Shown: in pieces, positions 1 to 5,951 of the stretch
Layout of the letters: each line of letters begins with the position of its first letter
Numbering within the stretch: position 1 is the first letter of the stretch
From: an uncultured Prevotella sp.
GTDB taxonomy: Bacteria > Bacteroidota > Bacteroidia > Bacteroidales > Bacteroidaceae
DNA length: 16,979 nucleotides
Assembly (NCBI GenBank): GCA_902477645.1
Contig: CABSIA010000055.1
Span: forward strand, 1-16,979
Direction: 5' to 3'
Position numbers and translations under genes: made by a program
Notes under the pieces: generated by a model
The model's database searches: none
Told to the model about the DNA's origin: nothing
The model's input: the letters and a program-made list of their open reading frames with translations, nothing else

Positions 1-162
1 TAAGATTAATAATCTGTTGACCGTAAGATTAATAATCTTATCGCCAACGCAGCCGCATGCGTTTTTAAACGGACACCAATGACTCAGGCAACATATACGG
101 AAGAATACCGCAAAAGCGTCAAGAATAATTACCAGACATGAGCGTCCGGCAGCAAGTTTTGT
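1..162. other. Left-edge non-coding stretch with a 23-bp-period direct repeat
   Basis: No convincing gene is visible. The stretch opens with two direct copies of TAAGATTAATAATCT (bases 1-15 and 24-38), 23 bases apart. Each copy is itself an imperfect palindrome (AGATTA, one base, TAATCT). A plus-strand reading frame from about base 13 to 141 has no internal stop, but it is short (about 42 codons), begins after an in-frame TAA and matches nothing I recognise. It may be a gene remnant or chance. Confidence 0.4.
132..149 (-). terminator. Possible weak terminator after icd
   Basis: Read on the minus strand, CCGGAC and GTCTGG can pair as a 6-bp stem (one G-U wobble) around a 6-base loop, 13 bases after the icd stop codon. 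The stem is followed by TAATTATTCTT. The stem is short and the tail is not a clean T run, so this is only a candidate. Confidence 0.25.
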
Positions 163-1374
163 TTATCTCATGCTGTTCTCAAGGTGTTTCCTGATCTCGG
201 CAATGAACCCGGCGGAGCTTACGGCACGTGGCTCCACGCCCTCCATAAGGCTTACAAGGTCTTTCGTTACGATGCCGTCGGCAAGAGTGTCGAGGCAAGC
301 CTGCTCGAGCTTGTTGCCGAAACTGGCGAGTGCCTTGTTGCCGTCTATCTCGCCACGCTTGCGCAGTGCGCCGCTCCAGGCAAAAATTGTAGCCATAGGG
401 TTAGTCGATGTCTCCTCGCCTTTCAGGTATCGGTAGTAGTGGCGTGTCACGGTGCCGTGGGCTGCCTCAAACTCATAGTTTCCGTCGGGACTTACAAGCA
501 CGCTCGTCATCATGGCAAGCGAGCCGAAAGCCGTAGACAGCATGTCGCTCATCACGTCGCCGTCGTAGTTCTTGCAAGCCCAGATGAAACCGCCTTTCGA
601 GCGGATTACACGCGCTACGGCATCGTCAATCAGAGTGTAGAAATAAGTTATGCCGAGGCGCTCAAATTCGGTCTTGTATTGCTGTTCGTAAATCTCGTCG
701 AAAATTTCTCTGAACCGTGCGTCATATTTCTTCGATATGGTGTCTTTTGTGGCAAACCACAAGTCTTGTTTGGTATCGATGGCGAACTTGAAGCAAGAAT
801 GGGCGAACGACGCGATAGATTTGTCGGTGTTGTGCATTCCCTGTATCACTCCCGGAGCGTCGAACTCGTGGATGACAATTTCCTCTTTCTTTCCGCTTTT
901 GCCCTCAAACACGAGTTTTGCCACTCCTGCCTCCTCAGCCTTTATCTCCACGTTTTTGTAAACATCGCCGTAGGCATGGCGGGCTATGGTTATCGGCTTT
1001 TCCCAGTTTTTTACAACTGGACGGATAGACGGAATGGTGATTGGGGCACGGAACACGGTGCCGTCGAGGATGGAGCGTATGGTGCCGTTAGGACTTTTCC
1101 ACATCTTGTGCAGATGGTACTCGTCCATTCGCTGTGCGTTAGGTGTGATAGTGGCGCACTTCACGGCAACCCCGTATTTTTTTGTCGCCTCTGCCGATGC
1201 TGTCGTAACCTCGTCGTTTGTCTTGTCCCGGTTGGGGAGTCCTAAGTCGTAGTATTCTGTTTTTAGCTCTACAAATGGAAGAATAAGCTCGTCTTTTATC
1301 ATCTTCCACAAAATTCTTGTCATCTCGTCACCGTCCATCTCTACGATGGGTGTTGTCATTTTAATTTTTTCCAT
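163..1374 (-). CDS. icd: NADP-dependent isocitrate dehydrogenase (eukaryote-like homodimeric type)
   Basis: A 403-residue cytoplasmic enzyme that oxidatively decarboxylates isocitrate to 2-oxoglutarate with reduction of NADP. The sequence resembles the human IDH1/2-like subfamily, not E. coli Icd. It has KCATITPNAQR at residues 72-82, the substrate loop SPNGTIR at 94-100, the metal-site segment YDGDVMSD at 270-277 and the NADP-binding HGTVTRHY at 306-313. The open frame extends 66 codons further upstream, but I place the start at 1374. From there the protein begins MEKIKMTTP, as family members do. A complete promoter (1444-1474) also lies inside the would-be extension, whose translation looks non-protein-like. 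Length is normal for the family. The gene follows the ATPase in the same direction but has its own promoter, and the intervening palindrome suggests separate transcription. Confidence 0.96.
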   Translation of the reverse strand: MEKIKMTTPIVEMDGDEMTRILWKMIKDELILPFVELKTEYYDLGLPNRDKTNDEVTTASAEATKKYGVAVKCATITPNAQRMDEYHLHKMWKSPNGTIRSILDGTVFRAPITIPSIRPVVKNWEKPITIARHAYGDVYKNVEIKAEEAGVAKLVFEGKSGKKEEIVIHEFDAPGVIQGMHNTDKSIASFAHSCFKFAIDTKQDLWFATKDTISKKYDARFREIFDEIYEQQYKTEFERLGITYFYTLIDDAVARVIRSKGGFIWACKNYDGDVMSDMLSTAFGSLAMMTSVLVSPDGNYEFEAAHGTVTRHYYRYLKGEETSTNPMATIFAWSGALRKRGEIDGNKALASFGNKLEQACLDTLADGIVTKDLVSLMEGVEPRAVSSAGFIAEIRKHLENSMR

Positions 1375-1443
1375 GTATGTGTAGAATATAAATGGGACTC
1401 CTGTAATCCCGTTTGTTGTGTCATAATGTGAGAATTGTGGGTG

Positions 1444-1474
1444 CAAAGGTAACAAAAACAACACGAAAAACAAA
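1444..1474 (-). promoter_or_regulatory. icd promoter, Bacteroidetes primary-sigma type
   Basis: On the minus strand, TTTG (1471-1474) and TACCTTTG (1444-1451) are separated by exactly 19 bases, matching the known Bacteroides pattern TTTG-N19-TAnnTTTG. The predicted transcript starts near 1437, leaving a leader of roughly 60 bases before the ATG at 1374. The -33 TTTG is the innermost part of one arm of an 18-bp inverted repeat (1457-1501). Confidence 0.8.
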
Positions 1475-1501
1475 GATGTGCTGTTTGTTTTTCGTGTTGT
1501 T
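1457..1501. repeat. Perfect 18-bp inverted repeat between the ATPase gene and icd
   Basis: Bases 1457-1474 and 1484-1501 are exact reverse complements around a 9-base spacer (GATGTGCTG). On the minus strand the hairpin lies 68 bases after the ATPase stop and is followed by TTTGTTA, so it could terminate ATPase transcription. The arm adjacent to icd also contains the icd -33 element and most of the -33/-7 spacer, so it could instead be an operator. The repeat is seen directly; either role is inferred. Confidence 0.85.
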
Positions 1502-1568
1502 GGCGCAAATTGTGTTAAAACGACAACTGTGTTATCTGGTGATTGATGCCTGAAAACAGTATCAGACA

Positions 1569-2924
1569 TCAATAAACTTTATATTTACGTACAATCTTGT
1601 CTATCTGACCTACATAATAGAACGGAAGGTTGATGAGTCGGAATGATTTGTTGGCTGGGGCTGGAGTTGTGATATCCTGCACGGAGAACGCTCCGCTCCA
1701 TATACGTATTGCTAAAACATGCCGCTCGCTGTTGTTGACAAAAACATGCAATGAGCGTAAACGGGAATTTGTTCCCGCTTTCACCTCTATAGGTATGATG
1801 TCGGTGCCGTCTATCCATATAAAGTCAATTTCTGCAGTGGCGCCTTTCTTGTCTCTAACCCAGAAGTATTGGCTGTCAAAATACAGTTTGTCAAGGACAG
1901 GGCGTAACTCTTGAGCTACGATATGCTCTGCTGCACGGCCTCGCCATGTATCAAGTAATTCTTTGTTTTGCAAGTGTTCTATCTGAATGCCTGCATAAAA
2001 GTTTGTGAGTCCAGTGTCTACCATTACTAATTTAGGCGCACGCCGTTTTGCAGGCAGGGCAGGAGCTGTTGCAGAGGTGACAGGGTAGTCAAGTGACAGT
2101 AGGAATGCTCTTTCAAGCAAATCCATACCTTCGTGTATCTGTGTCGCCGTATAGTTGCTGTTGCCAAAACAGCCAAAAGTGATGGTTTCTGCTGCGGAAA
2201 ACCATGACGTAGAGAGAATGTGGCGAAGCAATTTTACTTGCTCAGCATTTTTTGCAAATTTTTCCGCATCTTCATTATACCCTTTTAATAGCGAATTGTA
2301 GATGGGTGATAATTTCTCTATGTCGTGTGACTCAATATATTTGCTTACCGCCTCCGGCATTCCGCCTATCAGCGAATATGTGTTGAAAGCCTCAATCATC
2401 TCCTCGTGTATTACGTCAGGCACAGAAAGTTCTCGTAGCATATTCGACCACGACTCTCCCTCTTTGGCATCAATATACTCCACAAAAGAGAATGGACGCA
2501 GTGTTAGATACTCTACACGGCCCACAGGAAAGGAAATGTGTTTTTTTGTAAGGCTCTGTAACCTGCTTCCCGCAGCGATAACATATACCCATGGTAAATC
2601 TTCGTAAAAATAACGTAACATCGCAACGGCTGCAGGTTCTTCTTGTATCTCATCGATAAAAAGCAGAATTTTTTTGTTTTTATCCTGCACTATATGATGC
2701 TTCAGGCACAGATACTGCCATAACTCCTCAACTTTCCTGAAACGTCGAAATATATCGGCATCTGTCTTCTCAAGATTTAGAGCTATAAAAGAATCAAATT
2801 CTTTGCCAAACTCTTTAACAAGCGTGGTCTTTCCGACCTGTCTTGCACCTCTAAGTACAAGAGGTTTGTGGTGTGGATTATCATGCCATTCTCTCAACTG
2901 GCTTGTCAGTTCCCGTGTATACAT
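1569..2924 (-). CDS. AAA ATPase with C-terminal DUF4143 nuclease-like domain
   Basis: A 451-residue protein of the AAA_14/DUF4143 family, which is abundant in Bacteroidales and whose biological role is not established. Walker A is GARQVGKT at residues 26-33 and Walker B is LLFIDE at 87-92. These are followed by the family-typical AAGSRLQSL and FPVGRVEYLTLRPFSFVEY. The C-terminal part has GRAAEHIVAQEL (329-340), AEID (364-367) and IEVKAG (379-384), a spacing resembling PD-(D/E)xK nuclease folds. No signal peptide or membrane segment is seen. The length is normal and the frame is intact. It starts at an ATG about 20 bases after the predicted transcription start. A 33-bp tandem repeat lies just upstream. 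The gene stands alone between the sigma factor and icd. Links to toxin-antitoxin or DNA repair functions have been proposed for relatives, but nothing here shows one. Confidence 0.88.
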   Translation of the reverse strand: MYTRELTSQLREWHDNPHHKPLVLRGARQVGKTTLVKEFGKEFDSFIALNLEKTDADIFRRFRKVEELWQYLCLKHHIVQDKNKKILLFIDEIQEEPAAVAMLRYFYEDLPWVYVIAAGSRLQSLTKKHISFPVGRVEYLTLRPFSFVEYIDAKEGESWSNMLRELSVPDVIHEEMIEAFNTYSLIGGMPEAVSKYIESHDIEKLSPIYNSLLKGYNEDAEKFAKNAEQVKLLRHILSTSWFSAAETITFGCFGNSNYTATQIHEGMDLLERAFLLSLDYPVTSATAPALPAKRRAPKLVMVDTGLTNFYAGIQIEHLQNKELLDTWRGRAAEHIVAQELRPVLDKLYFDSQYFWVRDKKGATAEIDFIWIDGTDIIPIEVKAGTNSRLRSLHVFVNNSERHVLAIRIWSGAFSVQDITTPAPANKSFRLINLPFYYVGQIDKIVRKYKVY

Positions 2925-2949
2925 GTGCTAAATGTTTGGTGTCCAGTTG

Positions 2950-2982
2950 CAAAGATACATGTTTTTTTGAAAGCATAGGCAA
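2950..2982 (-). promoter_or_regulatory. ATPase promoter abutting the tandem repeat
   Basis: The minus strand reads TATCTTTG at 2950-2957, a good -7 element. The nearest TTG (2980-2982) lies 22 bases upstream, slightly further than the usual 19-21, and belongs to the first 33-bp repeat unit. The leader would be about 20 bases. The -7 is well supported and the -33 is uncertain. Confidence 0.55.
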
Positions 2983-3085
2983 CTTTCAAGAAAAATCTTT
3001 CTAAAGCATAGGCAACTTTCAAGAAAAATCTTTCTAAAGCATAGGCAACTTTCAAGAAAAATCTTTCTAAAGCATAGGCAACTTT
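2970..3085. repeat. 33-bp tandem repeat, about 3.5 copies
   Basis: Three identical 33-base units occupy 2970-3002, 3003-3035 and 3036-3068, followed by a partial fourth (3069-3085). A degenerate echo (AAAGTATAGGC) follows near 3092. The unit core is AAAGCATAGGCAACTTTC, in which GAAAG and CTTTC can pair. The rest of the unit (AGAAAAATCTTTCT) can also fold. The array occupies most of the space between the sigma-factor stop and the ATPase promoter. There are no spacers between units, so it is not a CRISPR array. Perfect identity between copies implies recent expansion. Confidence 0.92.
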
Positions 3086-3131
3086 GATAAAAAAGTATAG
3101 GCCGTGGACATATCTGAGAGCAACCAATTGT

Positions 3132-4001
3132 CTATCCGAGATATTTAAGCAGTATTTTTGTGTTGCCGCTCTGTCTGATTTTCAGCAGACTGCGTTCCCT
3201 TATCTGTCTTACCCTCTCTCGTGTCAGCGTCATTTCGCTTGCTATCTCGTCGAGGGTTTTCTCCGGTGTGCCAATTCCGAAACTTTCTTTCAGAATTTTC
3301 AAGTCTTTCCCGTGCAGGATAGTACCGAGCAATGCCTCAACATCGTGCTCCATTGACTGCTTGTCAATCCCTCTGTCTGTATGCGTGTCTTCAGATATGA
3401 GTCTGTCTGCCATTGAGTTGTCGTCGCCGTCGTTTAGCGGTGCGTCAATGCTTGTCTCCTTTCCGTCAGATGCCATACTTTGTGATACTTTCTCTTCCTC
3501 AATGCCTGTAATCTCCGCCAATTGTTCTGTTGACGGCATGCTGCCGTATTTCTGCAGGAAATTGGAGATTGCCTGGTTTATGCGCATGATGCACCCCATC
3601 TGGTTGAGCGGAATTCTTACGAGCCGCCCCTGCTCGGCCAAAGCCTGCATAATGCTTTGCCTTATCCACCATACGGCGTATGATATGAATTTGAATCCCC
3701 GTGTCTCGTCAAATTTATCAGCAGCTTTTACCAGCCCGATGTTCCCCTCGTTGATGAGGTCGGTTAGTGAAAGTCCCTTGTGCTGATATTGCTTTGCCAC
3801 AGATACTACGAAGCGCAGATTGGCCTTAACCAGTCTTTCGCGCGCCTTCTCTCCCTCCAGTCCGCCCATGTGAATTTTGTGAGCAAGCTCGGTTTCCTCT
3901 TCAACCGTTATGAGAGGCTCGCGCGAGATGTCGGCAAGATATTTGTCGAGTCCCTCGCTGTCACGGTTGGTGATATTGGTGGTGATTTTTATCTGTCGCA
4001 T
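3132..4001 (-). CDS. Sigma-70 family RNA polymerase sigma factor, RpoD-like paralogue
   Basis: A 289-residue sigma factor that would direct RNA polymerase to promoters. It begins MRQIKITTNITNRDSEGLDKY, the short N-terminus typical of Bacteroidetes RpoD-like proteins without region 1.1. Region 2 spans about 55-130, with NLRFVVSVAKQY, DLINEGNIGL and FKFISYAVWWIRQSI. Region 3 spans about 135-215. Region 4 ends with LDEIASEMTLTRERVRQIRER, the helix-turn-helix that reads the -33 element. Compared from memory with the primary Bacteroides sigma factor, regions 3 and 4.1 diverge (for example HGKDLKILKESFGIGTPEK and a longer acidic linker near 190-222), so I favour a group-2 alternative factor over the essential housekeeping one. 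The ATG at 4001 is preferred to a TTG two codons upstream. No canonical TAnnTTTG is visible upstream of it. Confidence 0.85.
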   Translation of the reverse strand: MRQIKITTNITNRDSEGLDKYLADISREPLITVEEETELAHKIHMGGLEGEKARERLVKANLRFVVSVAKQYQHKGLSLTDLINEGNIGLVKAADKFDETRGFKFISYAVWWIRQSIMQALAEQGRLVRIPLNQMGCIMRINQAISNFLQKYGSMPSTEQLAEITGIEEEKVSQSMASDGKETSIDAPLNDGDDNSMADRLISEDTHTDRGIDKQSMEHDVEALLGTILHGKDLKILKESFGIGTPEKTLDEIASEMTLTRERVRQIRERSLLKIRQSGNTKILLKYLG

Positions 4002-4273
4002 AAGCAATGAGATACAATTATTAGGTCTGTTTTTTAATTTGTCGGCTAAATTAGCAATTATTTTTGTAATATGAGAATTTTATATCAAAAACTTTGTCTT
4101 AATATCGGCAAAAAGATTTTTGTTGCTAAAAAAACTTAACTGTGTGTCATCGGGCAACTGTAGAATATGGTTGTGTCCGAAGTATAAAAAGAGATATTAA
4201 AATTTTGATAATTGAAAATGATTTTTTAACTTTGCACGCCGAAATCTAACACTAAACAGCAAACAATTCATTT
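4002..4273. other. Divergent intergenic region, sigma factor / AraC-type gene
   Basis: This AT-rich 272-base region separates two divergently transcribed genes. The plus-strand promoter is clear (4204-4234). For the minus-strand sigma gene the best -7 candidate is TAATTTAG (4046-4053), one base off consensus and without a -33 partner. A small palindrome (CAAAAAGATTTTTG, about 4109-4122) is present. I see no riboswitch or RNA gene. Confidence 0.4.
4204..4234 (+). promoter_or_regulatory. Promoter of the AraC-type regulator gene
   Basis: TTTG (4204-4207) and TAACTTTG (4227-4234) are separated by exactly 19 bases, a full match to the Bacteroides consensus. Transcription should start near 4241, about 33 bases before the ATG. 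Confidence 0.82.
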
Positions 4274-4732
4274 ATGGGTAAATACAATCTGCAAGAATTA
4301 AAGCCGAAAGAGGCTAAATACAGGTCGCTTGTGAGTCCAGAAATGATGGACAAACTACAGGAGGGCATTCTGAGAATTATTGTGATGGAGAAGAAGTATA
4401 GGGACAAGGAATATTCTGCAAAAATGCTTGCCGAGGACCTTGGCACCAACACACGCTATATCAGTGCTGTGGTAAACACACGCTTCCATCAGAATTTCAC
4501 GTCTCTTGTTAATTCATACCGCATCAACGATGCCATGTCTATGTTGACTGACAAAAGATGTATGGACATGAATATGGGAGAAATTGCCGATATGGTGGGA
4601 TTTGCAAACCGTCAGTCGTTTTATGCCGCATTCTTCAAATTCAAGGGAATGACGCCGCGTGACTATAGAATGAACTATCTGCTTGAGCATCCTGATGCTG
4701 TGGTAAAGGGTAAGGCTAAAGGCAAGAAATAA
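4274..4732 (+). CDS. Small AraC-family DNA-binding protein (orphan HTH domain)
   Basis: A 152-residue cytoplasmic protein made almost entirely of an AraC/XylS-type double helix-turn-helix domain. The first helix-turn-helix covers about 47-75 (YSAKMLAEDLGTNTRYISAVV) and the second about 99-132 (MGEIADMVGFANRQSFYAAF, then KGMTPRDYR). The second is the conserved AraC signature. There is no sensor, ligand-binding or receiver domain. The N-terminal 40 residues are short and charged and the tail is basic (KGKAKGKK). It is probably a transcription regulator of unknown targets. It is divergent from the sigma factor and convergent with the efflux/LpxA cluster, so either could be regulated by it, but no evidence singles one out. 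The start at 4274 fits a strong promoter 40 bases upstream. Confidence 0.85.
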   Translation: MGKYNLQELKPKEAKYRSLVSPEMMDKLQEGILRIIVMEKKYRDKEYSAKMLAEDLGTNTRYISAVVNTRFHQNFTSLVNSYRINDAMSMLTDKRCMDMNMGEIADMVGFANRQSFYAAFFKFKGMTPRDYRMNYLLEHPDAVVKGKAKGKK

Positions 4733-4739
4733 CAGGCTG

Positions 4740-4773
4740 AGGCATCTGGGCATATCTGCTTTTTCAGATGTCT
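4740..4773 (+). terminator. Possible hairpin after the AraC-type gene
   Basis: AGGCATCTG (4740-4748) can pair with CAGATGTCT (4765-4773) as a 9-bp stem with one G-U pair and a 16-base loop, starting 8 bases after the stop codon. No T run follows, so termination at this site is uncertain. Confidence 0.3.
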
Positions 4774-4889
4774 GTACAAATTATAAGGAAATAAATTCTT
4801 GGGCCGGGGAACTCTATATCGGTGCTTCCTGGCTTATTATCTTTTTTGTCTCGTCAAAGGAATATTGTCCCAGCTGATTTTTACAGAAC

Positions 4890-4931
4890 AAAAAAGGGAG
4901 GAGGAATAGGTCTCACGACCTGCCCTCCTCC
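4890..4931 (-). terminator. Intrinsic terminator of the LpxA-like gene / efflux operon
   Basis: Bases 4897-4904 (GGAGGAGG) pair with 4924-4931, and AGGTC (4908-4912) pairs with GACCT (4917-4921) around a TCAC loop. Read on the minus strand, the GC-rich two-part stem ends in CCTCCC followed directly by TTTTTT. It lies about 65 bases downstream of the acyltransferase stop codon, as expected for the end of the minus-strand operon. On the plus strand no T run follows, so it is directional. Confidence 0.85.
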
Positions 4932-4996
4932 AACAGAGTAAAAAAATGTATAGGAATGAATGTTTTTTGCGGTGATTTATATTCCTGCCGTTAATT

Positions 4997-5776
4997 CTAC
5001 AGCTTGCTGATTATGCCGAGCTTGGTGTTGCGGATAAAGTTCACGATGTTTTGTATCTGCGGACCGTCTGGCACCTGGTCTACAACCTGGTTAACAGCAT
5101 CGAACACGCTTGTCTGGCCATGGAATACCAGACGGTATGCGTTGGCTATATGTGCGATCACTTTCTCATCAACTCCATAGTTGCGAAGTATGGTGCTGTT
5201 CACGCCACCGTAGCGTACGGGGTTGTCGGTAGCCACTATGAATGGTGGCACATCCTTGCTGAAGCGTGTGCCGCTCTGTATCATTGAAGCGTCGCCAACA
5301 CGTGCGCCGGGGTTTGCTATTACACCGGAAGAGAATATCACACGGTCGCCGATCTCGCAGTCGCCGGCAATCTTTGTACCATAGCCGAACACGTTGGCTT
5401 TGCCAATTTTTGTGTCGTGCGAGATGTGTACACCCTCCATGAGGAAGTTGTGGTTCCCGATAATGGTTTTTCCGTCGCAGAAAGTTGCGCGGTTTATTAC
5501 CACATTCTCACGTATTATGTTCTCGTCGCCGATAACAAGCTGTGAGCAGTCACCGCAGTAGTTGAAATCCTGTGGCTCCGCACCGAGCACTGTGTTTTGG
5601 AACACTTTGTTGCCGCGTCCCATTTTTGTGCCGTTCATGATGCTTACGTATGGGTAGATGATGCAGTTGTCGCCTATCTCAACGTTGTCCTCGATATATG
5701 CGAAAGGATAGATGGTTACGTTGTTACCAATTTTCGCCTTTGGGCTTACGAAAGCCTTGTCACTTATGTTGCTCAT
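4997..5776 (-). CDS. LpxA-like UDP-N-acetylglucosamine O-acyltransferase (divergent)
   Basis: A 259-residue left-handed beta-helix acyltransferase built from hexapeptide repeats (for example AKIGNN, VEIGDN, VIGDEN, TIIGNH) with an alpha-helical C-terminus from about 200. Length and layout match LpxA, which puts the first acyl chain of lipid A onto UDP-GlcNAc in the cytoplasm. The catalytic-histidine segment is present (VHISHD, His120 aligning with E. coli His125, and His117 with His122). By my alignment from memory, three residues linked to substrate binding in E. coli LpxA are changed: Lys76 to Asn72, His160 to Asn155 and Arg204 to Asn199. The gene is also outside the usual lpxD-lpxC/fabZ-lpxA cluster. 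It may be a paralogue with another nucleotide-sugar or acyl substrate. It lies 175 bases after the outer-membrane factor in the same direction, across a repeat cluster, with no recognisable promoter of its own. Confidence 0.85.
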   Translation of the reverse strand: MSNISDKAFVSPKAKIGNNVTIYPFAYIEDNVEIGDNCIIYPYVSIMNGTKMGRGNKVFQNTVLGAEPQDFNYCGDCSQLVIGDENIIRENVVINRATFCDGKTIIGNHNFLMEGVHISHDTKIGKANVFGYGTKIAGDCEIGDRVIFSSGVIANPGARVGDASMIQSGTRFSKDVPPFIVATDNPVRYGGVNSTILRNYGVDEKVIAHIANAYRLVFHGQTSVFDAVNQVVDQVPDGPQIQNIVNFIRNTKLGIISKL

Positions 5777-5796
5777 AATGTATTTTTTTTATTTTT

Positions 5797-5944
5797 AGTT
5801 GACGAGTTGACAAGTTGACGGGTAAACGAGTTGTTAGCAGTGAAGTAATCAAGCAACTTGTCAACTTGTTGACTTGTTAACTCGTCAACTTGTCAACTCG
5901 TCAACTTGTCCACTTGTCAACTTGTTAACTCGTCAACTTGTCAA
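5797..5944. repeat. Palindromic cluster of octamer repeats between the outer-membrane factor and LpxA-like genes
   Basis: Eleven consecutive 8-base units of the form CTYGTYAA (mostly CTTGTCAA or CTCGTCAA) run from 5857 to 5944. About four units in the opposite orientation (TTGACGAG, TTGACAAG and so on) run from 5799 to 5830. As a result 5797-5820 and 5883-5906 are perfect 24-base reverse complements. In the transcript this would give a long hairpin. The cluster fills nearly the whole 175-base gap and ends next to the A-rich leader (5781-5790) before the LpxA-like start codon. Confidence 0.92.
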
Positions 5945-5951
5945 CTTATTT

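Noticed and set aside
184..1245. Long plus-strand reading frame of 353 codons
   Set aside because: It lies wholly antisense to the well-supported icd gene, has a Cys/Val-rich, His-rich composition typical of antisense frames and matches no family.
1375..1572. N-terminal extension of isocitrate dehydrogenase (66 extra codons)
   Set aside because: The extension contains the promoter and a palindrome, its translation does not look like protein, and the family starts at the equivalent of MEKIKMTTP (1374).
2970..3085. CRISPR-like array
   Set aside because: The units are directly adjacent with no unique spacers, and no cas genes are nearby; it is a plain tandem repeat.
2906..3127. Minus-strand peptide with 11-residue repeats (KVAYALERFFL)
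   Set aside because: The repeats simply translate the 33-bp DNA array. The frame overlaps the promoter and start of the ATPase gene, and there is no independent support for translation.
4002..4007. TTG start two codons upstream of the sigma factor
   Set aside because: The ATG at 4001 gives MRQIKITTN, which matches the N-terminus of related sigma factors.
4514..4753. Minus-strand frame opposite the AraC-type gene
   Set aside because: It is antisense to a gene with a clear helix-turn-helix signature and its own promoter, and its translation shows no domain.
5857..5944. CRISPR or iteron-type replication origin
   Set aside because: Eight-base units without spacers, and no replication initiator gene or DnaA-type boxes were recognised. 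The position between operon genes fits an intergenic repeat better.
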